64,000 nt of DNA from Mycobacterium sp. (GTDB lineage Bacteria > Actinomycetota > Actinomycetes > Mycobacteriales > Mycobacteriaceae), in assembly GCF_029961025.1 (NCBI RefSeq), contig NZ_JASBVP010000002.1:248001-312000 (forward strand), given 5' to 3'. The stretch's first letter is position 1; each line of letters starts with the position of its first letter. This document shows positions 1 through 9,786 of the stretch, one piece after another. Below the pieces are notes generated by a model. The model saw nothing but the letters and a program-made list of their open reading frames with translations, made no database searches and had not been told where the DNA came from. A program made the position numbers and the translations under genes.

Positions 1-258
1 CTCTGCCAGATCTCCTGCACGCCTTTGATATTCAGAACGGATCGCCTGCAGCAGATCAAGGCGCTCCGCACGGCTGCTCTGCGACCAACTGGCGAAGGCC
101 CGGCGCGCGGCGGTTACCGCTGCGTCGACGTCGGCCGCCGAACCGAGCGAGATTTTTCCGGTGATCTGTTCGGTGGCAGGATTTTCGACATCAAACAGGT
201 GGGGTTGGGCCGGGTCGACCCATCGGCCGTCGATATAAAACTTCACATACTCGCGCAT
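1..258 (-). CDS. Aldehyde dehydrogenase family protein, N-terminal part (runs off the window)
   Basis: Reverse strand reads MREYVKFYIDGRWVDPAQPHLFDVENPATEQITGKISLGSAADVDAAVTAARRAF..., typical ALDH N-terminus. Confidence 0.85.
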   Translation of the reverse strand, partial: MREYVKFYIDGRWVDPAQPHLFDVENPATEQITGKISLGSAADVDAAVTAARRAFASWSQSSRAERLDLLQAIRSEYQRRAGDLAE

Positions 259-643
259 GACGCCATCCTCCTCCCCCGCCGACTCCCCCGCCGGGTCCCC
301 GGGAATGCCCCCGGGCGTGAACTCGGCATGGTCCGACGGTGTGCGCTGGCGGCCCTCGTGCCGGCCCGGACGGCCACGGGGGGCCGGACGGCCCGACCCA
401 CCCCCGCCCGGGAAGGCCGGCCGGCCCGAACAGCCGGCGACCGGCACGCTGGGTACCCTTGCTCACGTGTTTGCCGCCCTCGTTGCCGCAGGCGTTTCAC
501 CCGGCGGATCGTCGCGCCGTGGTGGTGTCGCACCGAAACACCCAACCGGATGCGCAGCGTGTGAATAATTGGCGAACGTACAACGACACGATGTGGGCGC
601 TCCGCGACGGCCCTCGCGGTCGCGTCCCGAAAGGCTGGCGGAC

Positions 644-1135
644 GTGGGTGAGGAACTCGAACCAAAACGGCTCCCCGACACCACCCGGGATCGGTTAGAG
701 GCTGAGCTGGCCCGACTGCGGGAACGACGCCGCCGGCTGGAGGTCGAGGTCAAAAGCGACCGTGGGATGGTGGGCGATCACGGGGACGCCGCCGAAGCGA
801 TCCAGCGCGCTGACGAGCTGGCCCTGCTCGATGAGCAGATCCTCGAACTCGACCGGATGTTGCGCACCGGGCGTGGACGGTTGCTGGCCGACGACACGAA
901 GACGCTGCCCGCCGGCACCGAAGTGACCTTGCGGTTTGCCGATGGCACGGTCGCCACGATGCACGTGATATCGATCGTGGAAGAAACTCCGGCCGGCGGC
1001 GAAGCCGAGACGCTGACCGCCGGCAGCCCGCTGGGACGGGCATTGGTGGGGCACAAACCCGGCGACATCATCACCTACCCGACGCCCCAGGGCGAGAACC
1101 AGGTCGAGTTGCTCGACGTCAAGTTCCCGGCGTGA
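644..1135 (+). CDS. GreA/GreB-family elongation-factor-like protein (Rv3788-like)
   Basis: Protein ...[43 protein letters not shown]...[18 protein letters not shown]...; GTG start at 644 chosen by similarity, ORF extends to 569. Confidence 0.85.
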   Translation: MGEELEPKRLPDTTRDRLEAELARLRERRRRLEVEVKSDRGMVGDHGDAAEAIQRADELALLDEQILELDRMLRTGRGRLLADDTKTLPAGTEVTLRFADGTVATMHVISIVEETPAGGEAETLTAGSPLGRALVGHKPGDIITYPTPQGENQVELLDVKFPA

Positions 1136-1187
1136 CCGCCTCGCGCTGCCCGGCGGCGGGCCGGCGCGCGCCCGTAGACTGCCCGCG

Positions 1188-1616
1188 ATGACCCGACCGT
1201 CCGCTGACCTCGCCGCCCCGCGTGCACCCCTGAGGTTGACGACACAGGTGTGGCGATTCGTCGTCACCGGCGCCCTGGCGGCGGTCATCGATTTCGGTCT
1301 TTACGTGGCGCTCTACCGGGTGCTTGGGGTGCAGGTCGATCTGTCCAAAGCGGCCGGCTTCGTCGCCGGCACGGTCACCGCCTATCTGATCAACCGCCGG
1401 TGGACGTTTCGGGCGTCGCCGAGCACCGCGCGCTTCGTCGCCGTCATGGCGCTCTACGGGCTCACCTTCACCGTGCAGGTCGGGCTCAACCACCTGGGTT
1501 TGGCGTTGCTCGGCTACCGGGCCTGGGCGGTGCCCGTCGCGTTCGTGATCGCGCAGGGAACCGCCACGGTGATCAACTTCATCGTGCAGCGGTCGGTGAT
1601 TTTTCGGGCCCGCTGA
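1188..1616 (+). CDS. GtrA-family membrane protein (Rv3789-like)
   Basis: Four hydrophobic segments, GtrA-like sequence, position between greA-like and dprE1. Confidence 0.85.
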   Translation: MTRPSADLAAPRAPLRLTTQVWRFVVTGALAAVIDFGLYVALYRVLGVQVDLSKAAGFVAGTVTAYLINRRWTFRASPSTARFVAVMALYGLTFTVQVGLNHLGLALLGYRAWAVPVAFVIAQGTATVINFIVQRSVIFRAR

Positions 1617-1717
1617 GCACGCTCACCGGCCCACCCCAGCGGGCCGCATGGCCCGGCAGCTCCCCGGACGCGGCGCATCCCGCACCGTCACCCGGTGGGG
1701 CGGTACCCTCTGTGACG

Positions 1718-3082
1718 ATGTTGACGACCAAACGGCTCAGCGGCTGGGGCCGCACCGCTGCCTCGGTGGCCACGGTACTGTCCACCCGCGACCCCGAGGA
1801 AATCGCCGCGGCGGTGGTCCGGGCCGCCGACGCGGGCGGCCGAGGGGTGATCGCGCGGGGCCTGGGTCGCTCGTATGGCGATAACGCCCAGAACGGCGGC
1901 GGGTTGGTGATCGACATGACCCCGCTGAACACCATCCATGCGATCAACGCCGACACCCGCCTCGCCGATGTCGACGCCGGCGTCAGCCTGGATCAGCTGA
2001 TGAAGGCGGCGCTGCCGTTCGGGCTGTGGGTTCCGGTGCTGCCGGGAACCCGCCAGGTCACCGTCGGCGGGGCGATCGCCTGTGACATACACGGCAAGAA
2101 CCATCACAGCGCGGGCAGCTTCGGCAACCACGTCCGGTCGATGGACCTGCTGACCGCGGACGGCCGGATACGTCACCTCACCCCCGACGGTGAGGACTCC
2201 GAGCTGTTCTGGGCCACCGTCGGCGGTAACGGCCTGACCGGCATCATCTTGCGGGCCACCATCGAGATGACACCCACCCAGACGGCATATTTCATCGCCG
2301 ACGGCGACATCACCGCCGGCCTCGATGAGACGATCGCCTTTCACAGCGACGGCAGTGAAGCCCGCTACCCGTACTCGTCGGCCTGGTTCGACGCGATCAG
2401 CGCACCACCGAAGCTGGGACGAGCCGCGATCTCACGCGGCTCGCTGGCCACCGTGGACCAGTTGCCGAAAAAGATTCGGAAGAATCCATTGAAGTTTGAT
2501 GCGCCGCAACTATTTACGTTCCCCGATATCTTTCCCGGAGGCCTGGCCGGCAAGTATACGTTCGCTGCGATCGGTGAGCTGTGGTACCGCAAGTCCGGAA
2601 CATATCGCGGTGAAATCCAAAACCTCACCCGGTTCTACCACCCGCTGGACATGTTCGGGGAATGGAACCGGGCCTACGGACGGGCCGGATTCCTGCAGTA
2701 CCAATTCGTGGTTCCGACCGCGGCGGTCACCGAGTTCAAGGCGGTCATCCGGGATATCCAGGCCAGCGGGCACTATTCATTTCTGAACGTGTTCAAGCTG
2801 TTCGGTGAGGCCAACCGGGCACCGCTGAGCTTTCCCTTCCCGGGCTGGAACATCTGCGTCGATTTCCCGATCAAGCCCGGCCTTAACGAATTCCTTGCCA
2901 AACTTGACCGCCGCATCCTGGAATTCGGTGGCCGGCTGTACACCGCCAAAGACTCCCGCACCACCGCTGAGACCTTCCACGCCATGTATCCGCGCATCGA
3001 CGAGTGGATCGCGCTGCGCCGCAAGGTCGATCCCGTCGGTGTTTTCGTCTCCGACCTGGCCCGGCGCTTGGAGCTGCTGTAA
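1718..3082 (+). CDS. dprE1: Decaprenylphosphoryl-beta-D-ribose 2'-oxidase DprE1
   Basis: FAD-linked oxidase sequence [17 protein letters not shown]...[13 protein letters not shown]...[10 protein letters not shown]...[10 protein letters not shown]; synteny with dprE2/aftA/embC. Start ATG 1718 or GTG 1712. Confidence 0.95.
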   Translation: MLTTKRLSGWGRTAASVATVLSTRDPEEIAAAVVRAADAGGRGVIARGLGRSYGDNAQNGGGLVIDMTPLNTIHAINADTRLADVDAGVSLDQLMKAALPFGLWVPVLPGTRQVTVGGAIACDIHGKNHHSAGSFGNHVRSMDLLTADGRIRHLTPDGEDSELFWATVGGNGLTGIILRATIEMTPTQTAYFIADGDITAGLDETIAFHSDGSEARYPYSSAWFDAISAPPKLGRAAISRGSLATVDQLPKKIRKNPLKFDAPQLFTFPDIFPGGLAGKYTFAAIGELWYRKSGTYRGEIQNLTRFYHPLDMFGEWNRAYGRAGFLQYQFVVPTAAVTEFKAVIRDIQASGHYSFLNVFKLFGEANRAPLSFPFPGWNICVDFPIKPGLNEFLAKLDRRILEFGGRLYTAKDSRTTAETFHAMYPRIDEWIALRRKVDPVGVFVSDLARRLELL

Positions 3083-3846
3083 TGGTGCTCGACGCGCTGG
3101 GAAACCCGCAAGCCATTCTGCTGCTCGGCGGCACCTCCGAGATCGGGCTGGCCATCTGCCAGCGCTACCTGCAAAACGCGCCCGCGCGTGTGGTGCTGGC
3201 CGCGCTGCCCGATGATCCCGGCCGCGACGATGCGGTGGCACAGATGACGGCCGCAGGCGCTAAGGCGGTGGAGCTGATCGACTTTGACGCTCTCGACACC
3301 GACAGCCATCCGAAGGTGATCGAGCGGGCTTTTGCCAACGGCGATATCGACGTGGCTATTGTCGCTTTTGGGCTGCTCGGCGACGCCGAGGAACTGTGGC
3401 GCAACCAGCGCAAGGCGGTACAGATCGCTGAAATCAATTACACTGCAGCGGTTTCCGTCGGAGTCCTGCTGGGTGACAAAATGCGCGCCCAGGGTTTCGG
3501 TCAGATTATCGTGATGAGCTCGGTGGCCGGCGAGCGGGTGCGGCGGTCCAACTTCGTCTACGGCTCCACCAAGGCGGGTCTGGACGGCTTCTATCTGGGC
3601 CTCTCCGAAGCGTTACGCGAGTTCGGTGTTCGTGTCTTGGTGGTCCGCCCGGGGCAGGTGCGCACCCGGATGAGCGCGCACCTCAAAGAGGCGCCACTGA
3701 CCGTCGACAAGGAATATATCGCCGAACTGGCGGTCACCGCATCCGCAAAAGGCAAGGAATTGGTTTGGGCACCACCGGCATTCCGCTACGTCATGATGAT
3801 CTTACGACATATCCCGCGCAGAGTCTTCCGCAAGCTGCCCCTTTGA
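3082..3846 (+). CDS. dprE2: Decaprenylphospho-beta-D-erythro-pentofuranosid-2-ulose 2-reductase DprE2
   Basis: SDR fold ([16 protein letters not shown]); overlaps the dprE1 stop. Confidence 0.93.
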   Translation: MVLDALGNPQAILLLGGTSEIGLAICQRYLQNAPARVVLAALPDDPGRDDAVAQMTAAGAKAVELIDFDALDTDSHPKVIERAFANGDIDVAIVAFGLLGDAEELWRNQRKAVQIAEINYTAAVSVGVLLGDKMRAQGFGQIIVMSSVAGERVRRSNFVYGSTKAGLDGFYLGLSEALREFGVRVLVVRPGQVRTRMSAHLKEAPLTVDKEYIAELAVTASAKGKELVWAPPAFRYVMMILRHIPRRVFRKLPL

Positions 3847-3848
3847 TC

Positions 3849-5783
3849 ATGCGCAATGCACTGGCCGTCCTGGGCCAGATGGCTGCGGCGGTGGTGGCGG
3901 CGGTTGCGGTGGCGGTGATTTCGCTTCAGGCCATCGCCGGGGTCAACTGGCCCGCCTACCCGTCGTCCAACCAGTTGCATGCCCTGACCACCGTCGGTCA
4001 AGTCGGCTGCATCCTCGGGCTGATCACCGCCGGCTGGATGTGGCGGCGGGGGCGGGGCGCCGCCGGGAGATGGTGGCGGCTTTCGGCTCGGCTCGCGGCG
4101 CTGGTGTTTATCTCGGCGTTTTGCGTGGTGACCCTGGCCATGCCGCTGGGCGCGACCAGGCTGTATCTGTTCGGCATCTCGGTGGACCAACAGTTCCGCA
4201 CCGAATATCTGACCCGGCTGACCGACACCGCCGCGCTGCGCGACATGACCTACATCGGCCTGCCGCCGTTCTATCCGCCGGGCTGGTTCTGGGTCGGCGG
4301 GCGTGCCGCGGCGCTGACCGGGACACCGGCCTGGGAGATGTACAAGCCGTGGGCCATCACCTCGATCACCATCGCCGCCGCGGCGGCACTGGTGCTGTGG
4401 TGGCGAATGATCCGCTTCGAGCACGCGCTGATGGTCACCACGGCCACCGCGGCGGTGACCCTGGCCTACGCCTCGCCGGAGCCGTACGCGGCGATGATCA
4501 CGCTGCTGCTGCCACCGGTGCTGATCCTGACCTGGTCGGGCCTGCGGTCGGGCAGCCGATCCGGCGGTTGGGCCGCGGTCATCGGTGCCGGGCTTTTCCT
4601 GGGCGTCACGGCCACCTGTTACACCCTGCTGCTGGCCTTCACCGCGTTCACGGTGGTGTTGATGGCGGTCCTGCTGGCCGGATCCCGCCGGCGCCGGGGG
4701 CTGCGCAGCGCAGCCGACCCGCTGGCTCGGCTGAGCGTCATCGCCGTCATCGCGGCGGGTATCGGGTCGAGCACCTGGCTGCCGTTTGTGCTGCGGGCCG
4801 CGCGCGACCCGGTCGGCAATGCCGGCAGCGCACAGCACTACCTGCCCGCCGACGGCGCTGCGCTGCCCTTCCCGATGCTGCAGTTCACCGTGCTGGGCGC
4901 GGTCTGCATGCTGGGCACCCTGTGGCTGGTGGCGCGGGCCCGCTCGTCCGCCCGGGCGGCCGCGTTGGCGATCGGCGTACTCGCGGTGTACCTGTGGTCG
5001 CTGCTGTCGATGCTGGCCACGCTGGCGCGCACCACGCTGCTGTCGTTTCGGCTGCAGCCGACGTTGACCGTGCTGCTCACCGCCGCCGGCGTATTCGGGT
5101 TCATCGAGGTGGTTCTCGCGCTAACCGCGCGGGCCCGCGAAAACGGCCGGGAGCGCGGCTGGGGACGCGGTGTCGTCCCGGTGGCCGCCGCGGTGGGGTT
5201 GGCCGCGGCGATTGCGTTCAGCCAGGACATTCCGGAGGTGCTGCGACCCGACCTCACGATTGCCTACACCGACACCGACGGCTTTGGCCAGCGCGGCGAT
5301 CGCCGCCCGCCCGGCGCCGAGAAGTACTATCCGGCCATCAACGCCGTCATCGCCCGGACCACCGGGAAACCCCCCGACCAGCTCGTCGTGCTGACGGCCG
5401 ATTACAGCTTTCTTTCCTATTACCCCTACTGGGGCTTTCAAGGGTTGACACCGCATTACGCCAACCCGTTGGCGCACTTCGATCGGCGGGCCGCCCAGAT
5501 CAAAAGCTGGTCCGGCCTGCACACCGCCGACCAGTTCCTGCATGCCCTGGACACGCTGCCCTGGCAGCCGCCGACGGTGTTTTTGATGCGCCGCGGCGCT
5601 GGTTCTGGCCCGAGGGCCAGCTACACGCTGCGGCTGGCCGCGGACGTCTACCCCAACCAGCCCAATGTCCGTCGTTACACCGTGGACTTGCGGGCCACCC
5701 TGTTCGCCGACCCGCGGTTCGTCGTCGAGCACATCGGCCCGTTCGTGCTCGCCATCCGCAAGCCCGTTCCGGGGCCCCGATGA
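3849..5783 (+). CDS. aftA: Galactan 5-O-arabinofuranosyltransferase AftA
   Basis: Polytopic membrane GT in the dprE2-aftA-embC order; ATG at 3849. Confidence 0.9.
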   Translation: MRNALAVLGQMAAAVVAAVAVAVISLQAIAGVNWPAYPSSNQLHALTTVGQVGCILGLITAGWMWRRGRGAAGRWWRLSARLAALVFISAFCVVTLAMPLGATRLYLFGISVDQQFRTEYLTRLTDTAALRDMTYIGLPPFYPPGWFWVGGRAAALTGTPAWEMYKPWAITSITIAAAAALVLWWRMIRFEHALMVTTATAAVTLAYASPEPYAAMITLLLPPVLILTWSGLRSGSRSGGWAAVIGAGLFLGVTATCYTLLLAFTAFTVVLMAVLLAGSRRRRGLRSAADPLARLSVIAVIAAGIGSSTWLPFVLRAARDPVGNAGSAQHYLPADGAALPFPMLQFTVLGAVCMLGTLWLVARARSSARAAALAIGVLAVYLWSLLSMLATLARTTLLSFRLQPTLTVLLTAAGVFGFIEVVLALTARARENGRERGWGRGVVPVAAAVGLAAAIAFSQDIPEVLRPDLTIAYTDTDGFGQRGDRRPPGAEKYYPAINAVIARTTGKPPDQLVVLTADYSFLSYYPYWGFQGLTPHYANPLAHFDRRAAQIKSWSGLHTADQFLHALDTLPWQPPTVFLMRRGAGSGPRASYTLRLAADVYPNQPNVRRYTVDLRATLFADPRFVVEHIGPFVLAIRKPVPGPR

Positions 5784-5829
5784 CCACCGAAACCGCACGT
5801 GACGAGTCACACAATTACCATCTAGGTCC

Positions 5830-8800
5830 GTGACCACCGCGGGCGCGAACTACCGGACCACCGGGGATGACCGGACGGCCGGGGACGGCCCGATCGTCGA
5901 GGTCGACCGGACCGACCTCGACACCCGGATCACCTGCGACGCCCGGACCGGCCGGGACTACCGCATCGCCCGAAAGGTCGCCATCGTCGCCGGCCTCACC
6001 GGCGCCGTGCTCGCGCTGCTCACGCCGCTGCTGCCGGTCACACAGACCACCGCCCGACTGACTTGGCCGCAAAACGGCGTCTTCGAGAGCGTGGCGGCGC
6101 CGCTCATCGGCTACGTGGCCACCGACCTGTCCGTCAGCATCCCGTGCCGGGCGGCCGCCGGCCTGACGCCCGGCACCACCAAAACCGTGTTGCTGTCGAC
6201 GGTGCCCAAGCAAGCGCCCAACGCCGTCGATCGCGGGCTGCTCATCGAGCGGGCAAACGGTGACTTGGTGGTGGTGGTGCGCAACACCCCGGTGGTCAGC
6301 GCCCCGATGAGCCAGGTCCTCGGCCCGGCCTGCCGGCGGGTGACCTTCACCGCGCACGCCGACAAGGTGACCGGCGAGTTTGTCGGGCTCACCCAGGGCC
6401 CGCACGCCGACCACCCCGGAGCGCCGCTGCGCGGCGAACGCGGTGGCTATGACTTTCGGCCGCAGATCGTCGGGGTTTTCACCGACCTTTCCGGGCCGGC
6501 GCCGGCGGGGCTGAGGTTCTCGGCGACCGTTGACACCCGCTACAGCAGCTCGCCCACGCCGCTGAAGCTGGCCGCGATGATCCTCGGGGTGACGCTGACC
6601 GTGGTGGCGCTGGTGGCGCTGCACATCCTGGACTGCTCCGACGGTCTGCGTCACCGGCGCGTCCTGCCGCCGCGCTGGTGGTCGTTCGGCGCCGTGGACG
6701 GCCTGGTCACCGCGGTCCTGGTGTGGTGGCATTTCGTCGGCGCCAACACCTCTGACGACGGCTACATCCTGACCATGGCCCGGGTGTCCGAGCACGCCGG
6801 GTATATGGCCAACTACTACCGCTGGTTCGGCACACCCGAGGCGCCGTTCGGCTGGTACTACGACCTGCTGGCGCTGTGGGCCCATGTCAGCACCGCCAGC
6901 ATCTGGATGCGGCTGCCCACCCTGGCCATGGCGCTGACGTGCTGGTGGGTGATCAGTCGCGAAGTCATCCCCCGGCTGGGCCACGCCGTCAAGCGCAGCC
7001 GGGCCGCTGAATGGACGGCGGCGGGCATGTTTCTGGCCGTCTGGTTGCCGCTGAACAACGGGTTGCGGCCCGAGCCGATCATCGCCCTGGGCATCCTTTT
7101 GACGTGGTGTTCGGTGGAGCGCGCGGTGGCGACCAGCCGGCTGTTGCCGGTCGCGATCGCCTGTATCACCGGCGCGCTGACGTTGTTTTCCGGGCCGACG
7201 GGTATCGCGTCCATCGGCGCCCTGCTGGTCGCGATCGGGCCGCTGCGCACTATCGTCCACCGTCGCTCTAAACGGTTCGGCGCGCCGGCGCTGCTGGCGC
7301 CGATCATGGCCGCGGTGACCGTCACCGTGATCCTGATCTTTCGCGACCAGACCTTCGCCGGCGAGGTCCAGGCGACCATGCTCAAACGCGCCGTGGGACC
7401 CAGCCTGAGCTGGTTTGACGAGCACATCCGCTACGAGCGGTTGTTCATGGCCAGTCCCGACGGGTCGGTGGCGCGGCGCTTCGCCGTGCTCGCGTTGGTG
7501 GTCGCGCTCGCGGTGTCGGTGGCGATGTCGTTGCGCAAGGGCCGGATTCCGGGCACCGCCGCAGGACCCAGCCGGCGCATCATCGGCATCACGATCATCT
7601 CCTTCGTCGCGATGATGTTCACCCCGACCAAATGGACACACCACTTCGGGGTGTTCGCCGGGTTGGCCGGATCCCTGGGGGCGCTGGCCGCGGTCGCGGT
7701 GACCGCGGACGCGATGCGCTCCCCGCGCAACCGCACGGTGTTCGCCGCCCTGGTGCTGTTCGTGATGGCGTTGTCGTTCGCCAGCGTCAACGGCTGGTGG
7801 TACGTGTCCAATTTCGGTGTGCCGTGGTCGAACGCGTTCCCGGAATGGAAGTTTGGCTTCACCACCGCGCTGCTCGGGCTGACGGTGCTGACATTGCTGG
7901 TGGCCGCGTGGTTTCACTTCGCCTACGACGGTGGCGGCCCGCCGCCTCGGCGTTTTCGGCGGCTGGCGGGCATCGTCGAGTCCCCGTTGGCGATTGCGTC
8001 CTGGACGCTGGTCTTTTTCGAGGTGCTGTCGCTGACATTGGGGATGACCGAGCAGTATCCCGCGTGGTCGGTGGGGCGGTCTAATCTGCAGGCGCTGCCG
8101 GTTGTGGGAACCGGCAAGACCTGCGGGATGGCCGACGACGTGATGGTGGAGCAGGACCCCAACGCCGGCATGCTGGCACCCATCGGCGCGTCGGTAAAGG
8201 ACGCCCTGGGCGCCGGCCTCGACGAGGGGTTCGAGCCCAACGGGATTCCCGCCGACGTCTCCGCCGACCCGGTGATGGAACGCCCCGGCGACCGCAGCTT
8301 CCTGGCCGACGACGGCCTGGTGACCAGCAGCGAGGCCGGCACCGAGGGCGGTACCACCGCAGCGCCGGGCCTCAACGGCTCCCGGGCCCGGCTGCCCTAC
8401 GAGCTGGACCCGGCCCGCACACCGGTGCTGGGCAGTTGGCGGCCCGGGGTCCAGATCCCGGCCAGGCTGCGATCGGCCTGGTACCGGCTGCCGCCCCGCG
8501 ACCAGGCCGGGCCGCTGCTGGTGGTGTCGGCCGCCGGGCGATTCGATCCCGGCGAAGTCCAGGTGCAGTGGGCAGGTGACGACGGAAAACCCACCGGAGC
8601 AATGGGATTCGCCGATGTGGGGGCGGCACCGGCGTGGCGCAACCTGCGGGCGCCATTGGCCGCGGTCCCGCGCAGCGCCACCCGGGTCCGGCTGATCGCC
8701 GACGACGACGACCTGGCTCCGCAACACTGGATCGCGCTGACTCCCCCGCGGATTCCTCGTCTTCGCACGCTGCAGAGCGTGGTCGGCTCCACCGACCCGG

Positions 8801-9141
8801 TGTTACTGGACTGGTTGGTTGGCCTGGCGTTCCCATGCCAGCGGCCGTTCGGCCATCAAAACGGTGTCATCGAAACGCCGAAGTGGCGAATCCTGCCCGA
8901 CCGTTTCGGCGCCGAAGCCAACTCACCGGTCATGGATAAAAACGGTGGCGGGCCGCTGGGCATCACCGAGTTGCTGCTGCGCGCGACCACCGTCGCCAGC
9001 TATCTGAAGGACGACTGGTTTCGAGATTGGGGCGCCTTGCAGAAATTAACGCCTTATTACCCGGACGCCCAACCGGCTCGCCTGGAGCTTGGCTCAATGA
9101 CCCGCAGCGGGCTGTGGAGCCCCGGGCCGCTGCGCCACTGA
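5830..9141 (+). CDS. embC: Arabinosyltransferase EmbC
   Basis: Near-collinear with known EmbC (ANTSDDGYILTMARVSEHAGYMANYYRWFGTPEAPFGWYYDLL; C-term LTPYYPDAQPA...GLWSPGPLRH); GTG start. Confidence 0.95.
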   Translation: MTTAGANYRTTGDDRTAGDGPIVEVDRTDLDTRITCDARTGRDYRIARKVAIVAGLTGAVLALLTPLLPVTQTTARLTWPQNGVFESVAAPLIGYVATDLSVSIPCRAAAGLTPGTTKTVLLSTVPKQAPNAVDRGLLIERANGDLVVVVRNTPVVSAPMSQVLGPACRRVTFTAHADKVTGEFVGLTQGPHADHPGAPLRGERGGYDFRPQIVGVFTDLSGPAPAGLRFSATVDTRYSSSPTPLKLAAMILGVTLTVVALVALHILDCSDGLRHRRVLPPRWWSFGAVDGLVTAVLVWWHFVGANTSDDGYILTMARVSEHAGYMANYYRWFGTPEAPFGWYYDLLALWAHVSTASIWMRLPTLAMALTCWWVISREVIPRLGHAVKRSRAAEWTAAGMFLAVWLPLNNGLRPEPIIALGILLTWCSVERAVATSRLLPVAIACITGALTLFSGPTGIASIGALLVAIGPLRTIVHRRSKRFGAPALLAPIMAAVTVTVILIFRDQTFAGEVQATMLKRAVGPSLSWFDEHIRYERLFMASPDGSVARRFAVLALVVALAVSVAMSLRKGRIPGTAAGPSRRIIGITIISFVAMMFTPTKWTHHFGVFAGLAGSLGALAAVAVTADAMRSPRNRTVFAALVLFVMALSFASVNGWWYVSNFGVPWSNAFPEWKFGFTTALLGLTVLTLLVAAWFHFAYDGGGPPPRRFRRLAGIVESPLAIASWTLVFFEVLSLTLGMTEQYPAWSVGRSNLQALPVVGTGKTCGMADDVMVEQDPNAGMLAPIGASVKDALGAGLDEGFEPNGIPADVSADPVMERPGDRSFLADDGLVTSSEAGTEGGTTAAPGLNGSRARLPYELDPARTPVLGSWRPGVQIPARLRSAWYRLPPRDQAGPLLVVSAAGRFDPGEVQVQWAGDDGKPTGAMGFADVGAAPAWRNLRAPLAAVPRSATRVRLIADDDDLAPQHWIALTPPRIPRLRTLQSVVGSTDPVLLDWLVGLAFPCQRPFGHQNGVIETPKWRILPDRFGAEANSPVMDKNGGGPLGITELLLRATTVASYLKDDWFRDWGALQKLTPYYPDAQPARLELGSMTRSGLWSPGPLRH

Positions 9142-9296
9142 CCTTACGATCCGCCCGACGGCGAACCGGCCGAACGACTCGTTAAGCATAAAGCAGCCGA
9201 GGGGACGGCTCGAACGAGCCACGAATGAGGTTGTGTGCCCGCGGAATCCGATTACTTTGCCTCGGCAATACACCCGGCATTGGGACTAGCCGTGGG

Positions 9297-9443
9297 CTAG
9301 CCGGCCGTTGCCACCTGCTTCATCTGCTGCTCACAGCAGACCTCGCGATGCTCCATCTCGGGTGGGCACGGACACGGCTTTTCGTACACCAGCACGGCAC
9401 CGCAAGATTCACACTCGTATCGGTCTCCGGCGCTGCGAGACAT
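9297..9443 (-). CDS. 48-aa Cys-rich, desulforedoxin/zinc-ribbon-like protein (not in the ORF track)
   Basis: MSRSAGDRYECESCGAVLVYEKPCPCPPEMEHREVCCEQQMKQVATAG preceded by a strong RBS (AAGGGAGGTCAAG-ATG on the minus strand). Confidence 0.75.
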   Translation of the reverse strand: MSRSAGDRYECESCGAVLVYEKPCPCPPEMEHREVCCEQQMKQVATAG

Positions 9444-9786
9444 CTTGACCTCCCTTAAAGGTTTCGGCGCGCATCACTGATCGACTGCACAATCGCTTCG
9501 GCGAGGGATGAACAGCCGTAACGGCATAGTACCCATATTTGGTTTGCACATCCCGGTTTTCTGGCACGCTATGTTCCCGGGAAACCGGGTATTGCCCGCC
9601 GATGCGAGCCGAAGCAAGCACGGTACCGACGAACGTATCCGCGCATCCCGCCGATGTCGTGGGGTGGCTGTTAGCTTAGCTACCCGAAACGGGGATGCCT
9701 CGAGGAGCACCGCATGCGGGCGGGCGCGCGACAACGCCGGATAAGCCATGGGCTTCTCCTGCGCTGAGACACGCCCGGCGGCGAAA

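Noticed and set aside
243-665. ORFs and GC palindromes in the extremely GC-rich spacer before the greA-like gene
   Set aside because: Pro/Arg/Gly-rich translations on both strands, no RBS or homology; likely intergenic
4040-5833. 597-aa plus-strand ORF in another frame
   Set aside because: Out of frame with aftA; composition-driven
5815-8727. 970-aa minus-strand ORF
   Set aside because: Antisense to embC; low-complexity His/Arg/Gly-rich translation typical of the third-codon GC shadow of a real gene
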